Source of the DNA: Aeromonas veronii bv. veronii
GTDB taxonomy: Bacteria > Pseudomonadota > Gammaproteobacteria > Enterobacterales > Aeromonadaceae
Assembly: GCF_000820225.1 (NCBI RefSeq)
Contig: NZ_CDDK01000007.1
Coordinates: 62,001-126,000 of the forward strand
Length of the DNA: 64,000 nucleotides
Direction: 5' to 3'
Made by a program: the position numbers and the translations under genes
Part shown: positions 57,176 through 64,000 of the stretch, piece after piece
How positions within the stretch are numbered: the stretch's first letter is position 1
How the letters are laid out: each line of letters begins with the position of its first letter
Notes under the pieces: generated by a model
Database searches by the model: none
What the model was told of the DNA's origin: nothing
The model's input: only the letters and a program-made list of their open reading frames with translations

Positions 57176-57359
57176 GGAGGAATGTAGTGACGCGACCTGA
57201 CGTGGGTTGAGCGGGCCGCAGGGGCAAGCCCCCGATTGCGAAGCGCGGCCACTGCTGGCCTCGCTTCTTACAGCCTGCCGGGGATGCGCTCGCTCAACCC
57301 CGACGGCCACCTGCCTGTTGCCATGCCGGCTGCGATGGCGCCGGCATGGCCTTCATTCG

Positions 57360-58352
57360 TTACAGCATGCCTTGCACGGCAGCTTTCATCTCGGCTGGCC
57401 AGACGCCGACCTGTACCTGCCCGATATGCTCTTTTTGCAGCAGCAACATGGCCAGACGGGATTGGCCGATGCCGCCGCCGATGGTCTGCGGCATCCGTGC
57501 GGCCAGCAGATCCTGATGCCAGTCGTACTGCAGGCGATCCTCGTCGCCTGTGATAGCCAGCTGGCGGCGCAGCGCCTCGGCGTCGACCCGGATCCCCATG
57601 GAGGAGATCTCGAAGCTGTCCTTCAGTACCGGGTTCCACACCAGAATGTCACCGTTCAGGCCCGCCAGACCCAGCTCGCTGTGGCTGCTCCAGTCGTCGT
57701 AGTCCGGGGCGCGCACATCGTGGCGCTCGCCGTGGGAGAGGGCACCGCCGATGCCGATCAGGAACACTGCCCCCAGCTCTTTGGCGATGGCACGCTCGCG
57801 CCCCTTGGCATCGAGGTCCGGGTAACGGGCCAGCAACTCTTCGCTGTGCAGGAACTGGATCTCGGCCGGCAGGAAGGGGGTCAACTCATGCTCGGCACAG
57901 ACCGCGCGCTCGGTGGCCTTGATGGCGGCCCAGATGCCGCGCACGGTTTCTTGCAGATAGGCCAGATCGCGGCGCTCGCTCGGCATCACCTTCTCCCAGT
58001 CCCACTGATCCACGTAGACGGAGTGGATGGGGGTGAGCTTGTCTTCATCCGGACGCAGCGCCTTCATGTGGGTGTAGATCCCTTCGCCCGGGCCGAAGCC
58101 GAAGCGACCCAGGGTCTGGCGCTTCCATTTGGCCAATGAATGGACCACTTCGTAGCTGTGCTCCGGCAGGGTCTTCACTTTGACCTGCACTGCATTCTCG
58201 TGGCCAGAGAGGTTGTCCTGAGTACCATCACCGACCCGGCTCAGAATGGGGGCTTGCACCTCCATCAGACCCAGTTGCTGGGCGAGTTGGCGGGAGAACA
58301 TCTCTTTGACGAAGCTGATCTGCTGTTGGCTGCGAATGTAGTGCTGTTTCAT
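57360..58352 (-). CDS. asnA: Aspartate-ammonia ligase (asparagine synthetase A)
   Basis: 330 residues, exactly the E. coli AsnA length, starting [19 protein letters not shown]. The class II synthetase-like fold shows [27 protein letters not shown] and the C-terminal [19 protein letters not shown] motif. It makes asparagine from aspartate, ammonia and ATP. ATG at 58352 is the family start; the frame extends upstream without support. It is divergent from its regulator asnC, so the 154-base gap between them should hold the AsnC-bound promoter. Confidence 0.96.
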   Translation of the reverse strand: MKQHYIRSQQQISFVKEMFSRQLAQQLGLMEVQAPILSRVGDGTQDNLSGHENAVQVKVKTLPEHSYEVVHSLAKWKRQTLGRFGFGPGEGIYTHMKALRPDEDKLTPIHSVYVDQWDWEKVMPSERRDLAYLQETVRGIWAAIKATERAVCAEHELTPFLPAEIQFLHSEELLARYPDLDAKGRERAIAKELGAVFLIGIGGALSHGERHDVRAPDYDDWSSHSELGLAGLNGDILVWNPVLKDSFEISSMGIRVDAEALRRQLAITGDEDRLQYDWHQDLLAARMPQTIGGGIGQSRLAMLLLQKEHIGQVQVGVWPAEMKAAVQGML

Positions 58353-58506
58353 GCTGAATTCCTGTTTCAAACCCCGTTGGATGTGGTGATTCTTCAACGG
58401 AATGCCAACTAAATTCAATATTCGATAATAGAAATAGGCTTTGTGTGTTTTTTTCCTCAAAATAAGCCGTCATTTAATGAGGTATCGTCAACGGGAGTGC
58501 AAAAAA

Positions 58507-58968
58507 ATGCCGGAAAATTACCGAATCGATAATCTCGATCAGGCCATCCTCACCGCTCTGATGGAGAATGCGCGGATCCCTTACGCCGAACTTGCGAAAC
58601 AACTGGCGGTCAGCCCGGGCACCATCCATGTGCGGGTGGAGAAGATGAAACAGGCGGGGATCATCGAGGGGACACGGGTGCAGGTTAACCCCAAGAAGCT
58701 GGGTTACGACGTCTGCTGCTTTATCGGGATCAATCTGAAGAGTGCCAAGGATTACCCCTCTGCGCTGGCCAAGCTGCAGGCGCTGGACGAAGTGGTGGAA
58801 GCCTACTACACCACGGGCCACTACAGCATCTTCATGAAGGTGATGACCCGCTCCATCGACGAGCTGCAGATAGTGCTGATCAACAAGATCCAGACCATCG
58901 ACGAGATCCAGTCCACTGAAACCCTGATTTCACTGCAAAACCCTATCCTGCGGGATGTGAAACCCTGA
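58507..58968 (+). CDS. asnC: Transcriptional regulator AsnC
   Basis: 153 residues. An N-terminal helix-turn-helix (YAELAKQLAVSPGTIHVRVE) is followed by the Lrp/AsnC RAM domain (CCFIGINLKSAKDYPSALAK, TTGHYSIFMKVM). It is very close to E. coli AsnC, which activates asnA when asparagine is scarce. ATG at 58507 gives the family start and has GGGAG upstream; a longer frame from 58441 is rejected. It is divergent from asnA. Confidence 0.95.
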   Translation: MPENYRIDNLDQAILTALMENARIPYAELAKQLAVSPGTIHVRVEKMKQAGIIEGTRVQVNPKKLGYDVCCFIGINLKSAKDYPSALAKLQALDEVVEAYYTTGHYSIFMKVMTRSIDELQIVLINKIQTIDEIQSTETLISLQNPILRDVKP

Positions 58969-58976
58969 CCCCTTGA

Positions 58977-59741
58977 TCAGGGTTCGATATAGGGGATGGC
59001 GTACTTGTCGTAGAGGGCCTTGAGGCTGCCGTTGCGCTTCATGCGCAGCAGTTCGGCATCGTAGGCCGCCATCAGGGCGGGGGTCTGTGCATCCGCTCGT
59101 GCGCGGGCCCAGGTGTTGAAGTAGGGGCTGCTCTTGAGCGGTTTGGGCAGGTAATCGATCTTTCCCGTCAGCCCCTCTTCCTTGATCTGGGTGAAGGCGG
59201 TGACCAGCGGCATGGGCACGGTATCGATCCGTCCGGCCAGCAGTTTGCGCAGTTGCAGCTGGTTCATGGTGATCTCCTGAAACTGATAGGCCGGGTCGGT
59301 CATGGCCGCTGCCAGTTCAGGGGTGTAGGAGAAATCCTTGGTCACGCCGATGCGCCAGGGTTTGAGATCGGCCAGCGTCTCGTAACGGATCTTCATCAGG
59401 TCCGCCTTGCGCACGAAGAAGTGCCAGCTGTGGCGAAGATGGGCCTGTTGGGGATAGATGAGATAACTCTCCCGCTCTGCCTTGTAGGAGTGGGTCATCA
59501 CCAGATCGCAGGCGCCGGTTTCGGCATTGCGGGTGAGGCGGGCGCCGGAGTCGATTAGTTCGATTCGGACAGGGATCCCCAGCTTGCCAAAGATGGCGGT
59601 GACTATGTCGATATCAAGGCCACGGTGCTGCTGATTGGCATCGAGAAATTTGAGTGGGTGTTCCATGGTGCCGCAGACTACCAGCTCTTTGGCGGGCAAT
59701 CCGAGTGGAAACAGCAACCAAAACAGGGGGATCACACGCAA
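58977..59741 (-). CDS. Periplasmic substrate-binding protein, SBP_bac_3-like
   Basis: 254 residues if it starts at TTG 59741, which has AGGAG six bases upstream and gives a clean signal peptide (VIPLFWLLFPLGLPA). A longer frame begins at GTG 59804 but puts 20 charged residues before the signal. The binding domain starts KELVVCGTMEHPLKFLD and includes GLDIDIVTAIFGKLGI and LKPWRIGVTKDFSYTPE. It is a distant relative of the protein at 45.6 kb, and again no permease is adjacent. It is convergent with asnC, eight bases away. Confidence 0.82.
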   Translation of the reverse strand: MRVIPLFWLLFPLGLPAKELVVCGTMEHPLKFLDANQQHRGLDIDIVTAIFGKLGIPVRIELIDSGARLTRNAETGACDLVMTHSYKAERESYLIYPQQAHLRHSWHFFVRKADLMKIRYETLADLKPWRIGVTKDFSYTPELAAAMTDPAYQFQEITMNQLQLRKLLAGRIDTVPMPLVTAFTQIKEEGLTGKIDYLPKPLKSSPYFNTWARARADAQTPALMAAYDAELLRMKRNGSLKALYDKYAIPYIEP

Positions 59742-59828
59742 ACTACGTCTCCTGAGCCCGTTTGAAGATATTCCAAGACCTGATTCCAGTATATTGGATG
59801 GCACCTGATCCGTTAGAAGCGACTGTTT

Positions 59829-60365
59829 ATGGCAAATCCTGAAATCGAGAGCCCGCTAGACGGGATCGACAAGTTGACCGTCTCGCTCTACCGCCTTGGC
59901 TTGAGTGCGGCAGCCCTGTTGCTGCTTTGCCGCGGTGCGGTGCTGCTGAGCGGGATGGCACTGCTCCCGTCGGCACAATGGTTGATGTCGCTGGCAGTGG
60001 CAAGCGCAATCTGCGGCTTCTCGCTGCATATCTACGACAAGCGGATTCGCCTGATTCTGCAGGGATTTGGGTGGGGCGCGTTGGCCATGGCAGCGGTGGG
60101 GGCGCCGGATGCGCTGGTGCTGGGAGCTGCGTTGGCGACCCTCTCCGGGCTGGCGTTCAAGGAGCAGTTTTGCTTCGCCATTCCCGGCATCAAGCTGGTG
60201 CCCATTTTGTTGCCGGCGTTATGGCTGCTGGAGTGGTTGCGGGTGGAGTGGGCCGCCGCACTGGTGGCGCTGGTCTGCGGCGCCCTGTTGACCTTGCTGG
60301 CGCTGGCCAAGTGGCGGATGCCCCTGCACTTCGATATCGGTGACAAGGGGCGTTACCAGATCTAG
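59829..60365 (+). CDS. DUF2301 integral membrane protein
   Basis: 178 residues with about six hydrophobic segments after a short cytoplasmic N-terminus (ANPEIESPLDGIDKLTVSLYR). The conserved LHIYDKRIR between the second and third helices and GLAFKEQFCF later are marks of the DUF2301 family, whose function is unknown. It is divergent from the binding-protein gene and overlaps the convergent CBS gene by four bases at their 3' ends. Confidence 0.8.
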   Translation: MANPEIESPLDGIDKLTVSLYRLGLSAAALLLLCRGAVLLSGMALLPSAQWLMSLAVASAICGFSLHIYDKRIRLILQGFGWGALAMAAVGAPDALVLGAALATLSGLAFKEQFCFAIPGIKLVPILLPALWLLEWLRVEWAAALVALVCGALLTLLALAKWRMPLHFDIGDKGRYQI

Positions 60366-60766
60366 GTCTGCTGGCACACCTTCATCTGCTGGTTGAGGGC
60401 CTGCATCACCTGACGGCGGCTGATGATGCCGATCACCTTGCCCTGTTGCAGCACCGGGTAGATCTTGGGCTTGGCGTCGGCCATCTGGCGAGCCAGATCC
60501 AGAATGCTCTCATCCGGCCCGACCGAGAGGGGCGAACGGTTCATCAGATCCTCCACCCGGGTGCGGGTATCGCAGTGGTAGCTGCCGGTGAGCAGGCTGG
60601 GGATGCAATCTTGTTCGGAGAGAAAGCCGATCAGCCGTTTCTGCTCATCCAGCACCGGCAGGCCGCCAAGACCCGATTGATGCAGGCGATCCAGCGCCTC
60701 GGCCAGGCCGAGTCCGGCAGTGAGGGAGTGGGTCAGGCGACCCATGTGGTGGTGTACTTTCAGCAT
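60362..60766 (-). CDS. Stand-alone CBS-domain pair protein
   Basis: 134 residues from ATG at 60766, with GGAG nine bases upstream; a longer frame to 60859 is not needed. Two CBS motifs make up the whole protein: one about residues 8-60 (LTAGLGLAEALDRLHQSGLG, then LPVLDEQKRLIGFLSEQD) and one about 70-125 (NRSPLSVGPDESILDLARQM, then YPVLQQGKVIGIISRRQV). Such pairs bind adenine nucleotides and act as sensors. The partner is unknown. Confidence 0.85.
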   Translation of the reverse strand: MLKVHHHMGRLTHSLTAGLGLAEALDRLHQSGLGGLPVLDEQKRLIGFLSEQDCIPSLLTGSYHCDTRTRVEDLMNRSPLSVGPDESILDLARQMADAKPKIYPVLQQGKVIGIISRRQVMQALNQQMKVCQQT

Positions 60767-60928
60767 GGTGGTGACTCCGCAAGAGGGGGATGCCGCCACT
60801 ATGACGCGGGCGGGTGGCCCGCGACCAATGGCTTGTGCCGCAGGGATTGATAGGCACAAGCCATCGGCGGTGATCCGCTGGTAGGCGGGCTTCGTTCATG
60901 CAAGACCATGAAAGGGAAAGGAGATCGT

Positions 60929-61633
60929 ATGCGTGCATTGGTTACAGGCTGCGGCCGTCGACTCGGATTTTATCTCTGTGAACAGCTGGTGACGGCGGGT
61001 TGGCAGGTGACGGGCAGTTATCGCAGCGAGCGGCCGGAGCTGGCCACGCTGGCGGCACTGGGGGTCGAGCTGGTGCTGGCGGATTTTGGTCGGGAAGAGG
61101 ACGTTGGCAAGCTGATCGATGTGCTGGAGACCCATCAGGATCTGACGCTGGTGATCCACAACGCCTCGGCCTTCGAGCCGCAGGCAACTGAGCCGGCGGC
61201 GCAACTGGCCCAGTTCGAGCAGTTCTACCGGGTGCACATGGCGGCCCCCTTCCAGCTAAACCGGGCGCTGGCCCCCCAGCTGGCCAGCAATCCCAACGCC
61301 AGCATCATTCACATCACCGATATCTATATTCATGCCCCGGCCCCCCGTTTTGCCAGCTATGTGGCCACCAAGGCGGGAGCCCATTCGCTAGCCATGAGCT
61401 TTGCCCGGGAGCTGGCGCCTGCGGTTCGGGTCAACACCATAGAGCCGGGGCCGATCCTGTTTCTCGACGAGCATGACGAGGCATGGCGCCAGCAGGTGTT
61501 GGCGAAAACACCGCTGGCGCGGGAGGGGGGACTTGAGCCCATCTGGCAGGCGGTGCAGTTACTGATGGGGAACAGTTATATGACGGGGGCCAGCATCAAG
61601 GTAGATGGCGGGCGGGCGCTGGCCACTCTCTGA
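60929..61633 (+). CDS. folM: Dihydromonapterin/dihydrofolate reductase FolM
   Basis: 234 residues, a short-chain dehydrogenase. The glycine-rich TGCGRRLG at residue 7, ASAFEPQ in the NAS region (VIHNASAF) and catalytic YVATK near residue 149 fit FolM, which makes tetrahydromonapterin with NADPH. ATG at 60929 has AAAGGAG upstream; an upstream ATG at 60908 is in frame but less likely. The 3' end overlaps the convergent folK-like gene by 75 bases. That neighbour is also a pterin enzyme by family. Confidence 0.86.
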   Translation: MRALVTGCGRRLGFYLCEQLVTAGWQVTGSYRSERPELATLAALGVELVLADFGREEDVGKLIDVLETHQDLTLVIHNASAFEPQATEPAAQLAQFEQFYRVHMAAPFQLNRALAPQLASNPNASIIHITDIYIHAPAPRFASYVATKAGAHSLAMSFARELAPAVRVNTIEPGPILFLDEHDEAWRQQVLAKTPLAREGGLEPIWQAVQLLMGNSYMTGASIKVDGGRALATL

Positions 61634-62134
61634 AGATTTGCCAAGCACCAGCGGCTCCAGCCCGACCTGCCGGGTCAGCAAGCCTTTGCCGGGTTTGAGC
61701 TTGCCCGACGGGGCGGGGAGCGTCACTTGCAGCGCCACCTTGGGGTCATGCACCTCGCCATGGCCGTAGAGCTCGGCCAGCAGCTCCGCCAGATAGGAAT
61801 CGACCTCTGCCGAGGCAAAGTCACCGCTCCTGTCGCTGGCCAGAATATCGATGTCGAGCGGTCGATCGTGCACCTTGCAGAGCGGATCGCTGCGATCCCG
61901 GCCGTGAGCTACCTCGAGGGCGACAAAGTGCTGCTTGAGGCGGGCGGCATCGAGCGGGCTCTCCACTACCAGCAGGCAGTTGAGAAAGTCGTGGCTGGAG
62001 TGCATTCCCACCGGCTTGGTGCGGATCACCGAACTCAGCCGCAGGGGGCCGACGTTCGCAAACAGCTCAGCCAGCGCGCGGCTGACATGAATATGCGGGT
62101 CAATATTGGAACCAATGCTACACAGATAGAACAT
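61559..62134 (-). CDS. HPPK (FolK)-like pterin pyrophosphokinase family protein
   Basis: 191 residues from ATG at 62134. The N-terminal 130 residues follow the HPPK fold: YLCSIGSNIDPHIHVSRAL, SSVIRTKPVGM, DFLNCLLVVES and KVHDRPLDIDILASD, where HPPK usually has GPRTLDLDIL. The C-terminal 60 residues are extra and of unknown role. It is more divergent than a housekeeping FolK and lies tail-to-tail with folM, overlapping it by 75 bases, so it is probably a paralogue working with monapterin or folate (inference). Confidence 0.78.
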   Translation of the reverse strand: MFYLCSIGSNIDPHIHVSRALAELFANVGPLRLSSVIRTKPVGMHSSHDFLNCLLVVESPLDAARLKQHFVALEVAHGRDRSDPLCKVHDRPLDIDILASDRSGDFASAEVDSYLAELLAELYGHGEVHDPKVALQVTLPAPSGKLKPGKGLLTRQVGLEPLVLGKSSESGQRPPAIYLDAGPRHITVPHQ

Positions 62135-62258
62135 GCTCACCTTCCCGGGGTTGGGCTCATCTGAAATGTATACGCAGCTCACGGTTATCGGATTAACTAT
62201 GGCTTAACATTGTCTTATCTATTGTGATCCGGCACTGATTGGCAGAAAGGAGGTTTGC

Positions 62259-62351
62259 ATGAGTGTGGAGCTGAAATGGGCGCTGTTGACCGCCTCGGGC
62301 GCGCTGGCGATGATCATGATTATCTGTCTGGCCTCTGTCGCGTTGGCGTGA
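62259..62351 (+). CDS. Small membrane peptide, 30 residues
   Basis: ATG at 62259 has a near-perfect AAAGGAGG six bases upstream, and a canonical terminator follows 24 bases after the stop. The peptide is five or six polar residues (SVELKW) followed by one long hydrophobic stretch (ALAMIMIICLASVALA at the end), so it should be a single-pass inner-membrane protein. I recognise no family. It lies between the folK-like gene (divergent) and glrK. Confidence 0.7.
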   Translation: MSVELKWALLTASGALAMIMIICLASVALA

Positions 62352-62373
62352 ATCACCACAATCCAGATAATAC

Positions 62374-62403
62374 AAACCGGCCTGTTGGCCGGTTTTGTTT
62401 TTT
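62374..62403 (+). terminator. Terminator after the 30-residue gene
   Basis: AACCGGCC, loop TGTT and GGCCGGTT followed by TTGTTTTTT. It isolates the small gene from glrK. Confidence 0.9.
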
Positions 62404-62451
62404 GGGGCGGTGCGGCTATGCTGGCGCACCGGTGAGAATGCAAGAGAAGAG

Positions 62452-63855
62452 ATGATGACCAAGGTTCGCCCACGCTCCCTGCTGCAGGTGGTATTGATGG
62501 GATTTGTGCTGGTATTGATGCCGCTGGGCGGCATGATCTGGCACAACAGTACCTCCCTTGCCCACCTCAGTCAGCTCACCAGCGACGAGATGGAGCGGGC
62601 GGTCAAGGATACCCGCCGCGCTACCCTGCTGACGGCGCAAGCCATCGATATCGAACGCACCTTGCGTCGCTTCGCGGTGCTGGGGGATCGCCGCAGTCTC
62701 ACCAGCTACCAGCAGCAACTCGATGGTTATCGGGTGTTGTTGGCGGAACACCGCAACTCCATCACCGATGGCCAGCTCTATAGCGGGCTCGATCAGGGGC
62801 TGGCCTGGCTCGACAGCCTGCAGGATGCTGCGCTGGCCCGGGCGGCGGCAGCGGGGGACAAGCTTGAGCAATTCAACGATGCCAACAAGCAGCTCGAAAT
62901 AGTCACCCGCAGCCGGGTTGACGAACACATGGATCGGGTGCAGCTCACCATCGCCGGACTGACCAGCGAGCTCTGGTGGGTGAGTGGAGCGGTGGCGGCG
63001 CTCAGCCTGCTGATGGTCTTTATCTTCACCTACCTCATCATCCACCCGGTACGACAGATTGAGTCGCGCATCTTGAGCCTGGGTGCCGGGGTCGAACCCG
63101 ATCCCAAGCCGGTTGACGGCCCTGCCGAGCTGGTATTGCTGGGGGAGCGGATCGTCTGGCTGCACGACAAACTCAAGGAGCTGGAGCTGCAGAAATACCA
63201 GTTCCTGCGTCATGTTTCCCACGAGCTCAAGACCCCGCTGGCGGTGCTGCGGGAAGGGACGGATCTGCTCTGCGAGCAGCTGGTCGGGCCTTTGACGCCG
63301 GATCAGCTGGAGATCTGTCAGATGCTCGACGAGAACAGTCGGCGTTTGCAGACCCTGATCGAGCGGCTGCTCGACTTCAACCGGCTCAGTCAGCAGGAGG
63401 CCTTCGAACTGGAGCCCGTCCCCCTGCTGCCGATGTTGTCGGAACTTTCTGCCGAGTACCGGCTGGCATTGGAGTCCAAGCAGATCCGTGTACACTTGCC
63501 GACCGTGCCGGTTACCCTGTGGGCGGAGCCCTACCGGCTACGACTGATCCTCGATAACCTCTTCTCCAACGCCGTCAGTTACGGCGCCAGCGGGGGCAAT
63601 ATCTGGATCAGGGCAGGGCAGGATGAACAGATAAGCTGGCTGGAAGTGGCCAACGAGGGACCCAAGATCCCCGTGGCCGATCAGCAACGCATTTTTGAAC
63701 CCTTCGAGCAGGGCAGCACAGTGCGGCAAGGTCTCTTGAAAGGCTCGGGCATGGGCCTCTCCATCGCCCGCGAGTCTGCCAACAGCCTGGGGGGGGAACT
63801 GGTTCTGGTAGAGGATGAACAGGCTGATGTCTGTTTCAGGTTGACGTTGAAATGA
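62452..63855 (+). CDS. glrK: Sensor histidine kinase GlrK (QseE)
   Basis: 467 residues (E. coli 475). Two membrane helices (about 10-30 and 172-197) flank a periplasmic helical domain. The H box is FLRHVSHELKTPLAVLREGT, the N box DNLFSNAV, and the G2 box GSGMGLSIA. The pattern REGTDLLCEQLVGPLTPDQ after the H box is close to E. coli GlrK. It should phosphorylate the sigma-54 activator GlrR, expected beyond the window. ATG at 62452 (or 62455) follows AAGAGAAGAG. Confidence 0.9.
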   Translation: MMTKVRPRSLLQVVLMGFVLVLMPLGGMIWHNSTSLAHLSQLTSDEMERAVKDTRRATLLTAQAIDIERTLRRFAVLGDRRSLTSYQQQLDGYRVLLAEHRNSITDGQLYSGLDQGLAWLDSLQDAALARAAAAGDKLEQFNDANKQLEIVTRSRVDEHMDRVQLTIAGLTSELWWVSGAVAALSLLMVFIFTYLIIHPVRQIESRILSLGAGVEPDPKPVDGPAELVLLGERIVWLHDKLKELELQKYQFLRHVSHELKTPLAVLREGTDLLCEQLVGPLTPDQLEICQMLDENSRRLQTLIERLLDFNRLSQQEAFELEPVPLLPMLSELSAEYRLALESKQIRVHLPTVPVTLWAEPYRLRLILDNLFSNAVSYGASGGNIWIRAGQDEQISWLEVANEGPKIPVADQQRIFEPFEQGSTVRQGLLKGSGMGLSIARESANSLGGELVLVEDEQADVCFRLTLK

Positions 63856-63860
63856 GGACT

Positions 63861-64000
63861 ATGAAGATACAACGCGTATTTCCAGCTCTGATGGCAGGGC
63901 TGCTCGCGGGTTGCTCCTTGCTGCCGCAACAGGCAGAGCGGGAGTCCTCCGATATCGCTTTTGCCAAGCGGATGGAGTTTGCCAACAAGGAGATGCAGGT
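63861..64000 (+). CDS. Lipoprotein in the qseG position, 3' end outside window
   Basis: 46 residues are visible from ATG at 63861, with GAGG upstream and five bases after glrK. A lipoprotein signal ends in LMAGLLAGC (lipobox), and a charged helical stretch with ESSDIAFAKRMEFANKEMQ follows. In E. coli glrK is followed by the outer-membrane lipoprotein gene qseG and then glrR, so this is probably the counterpart. Too little is visible to confirm by sequence. Confidence 0.65.
   Translation, partial: MKIQRVFPALMAGLLAGCSLLPQQAERESSDIAFAKRMEFANKEMQ

Noticed and set aside
54447..57227. A 926-codon open frame antisense to clpB
   Set aside because: It is the mirror of a GC-rich coding gene, has low-complexity His/Leu/Gln-rich product and no ribosome site. 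clpB on the plus strand is certain.

Overview
The window reads as chromosomal DNA of an Aeromonas-like gammaproteobacterium. Most of it is GC-rich, densely coded and ordered like the enteric/vibrio core genome: glnA, bipA, trkH-trkA-rsmB-fmt-def, a LysM gene-dprA-smg-yrdD, tsaC-hemF-aroE-yrdB, spf/engB, yihI-hemN, pyrBI, pntAB, bamD/rluD-pgeF-clpB, asnA/asnC and glrK. The genus call is inference from gene order and protein similarity recalled from memory. No phage, transposon, IS element or CRISPR array was seen.

Left part (1-16.9 kb). A nitrogen block has a DUF4124 gene and glnA behind a sigma-54 promoter and two NtrC sites, divergent from bipA. Next come potassium uptake (trkA, trkH), rRNA methylation (rsmB) and the initiator-Met formylation/deformylation pair (fmt, def). 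A rightward run follows: LysM protein, dprA, smg, topA-like zinc-finger gene, purE, tsaC, hemF, aroE and a DUF1488 gene.

Regulatory-RNA part (16.8-23 kb). Spot 42 RNA (spf) lies left of engB, followed by a second candidate sRNA. Two CsrB/CsrC-type sponge RNAs, each with 17 GGA motifs and an intrinsic terminator, bracket yihI-DUF2489-hemN on opposite strands. They share a nearly identical upstream motif that looks like a UvrY/VarA (GacA-type) site. To their right is a small ParA ATPase with a probable ribbon-helix-helix partner.

Arginine/ornithine/pyrimidine part (24-35 kb). An arc cluster (arcA broken by a frameshift, arcC, arcB) is followed by an AT-rich segment with speF and potE. Upstream of speF is a 43-codon leader that resembles the E. 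coli ornithine-sensing speFL peptide. ArcB would yield ornithine and carbamoyl phosphate, ArcC would recover ATP, and SpeF/PotE would decarboxylate ornithine and exchange putrescine. pyrB-pyrI, transcribed towards this segment, has a classical pyrL leader/attenuator. A tRNA-Trp gene follows.

Right part (35.5-64 kb). It holds a LysR regulator, a VOC protein, a chemoreceptor with a sigma-28 promoter, lipocalin blc, yqhC/yqhD and pntAB. A likely cyst(e)ine uptake and breakdown module follows (YheO-type regulator, cysteine desulfidase, cystine symporter, CoA-disulfide-reductase-like enzyme). Then come bamD, rluD-pgeF-clpB (sigma-32 promoter), asnA/asnC, two orphan periplasmic binding proteins, a CBS protein, folM with an overlapping folK-like gene, a 30-residue membrane peptide, and glrK with the start of a lipoprotein gene in the qseG position.
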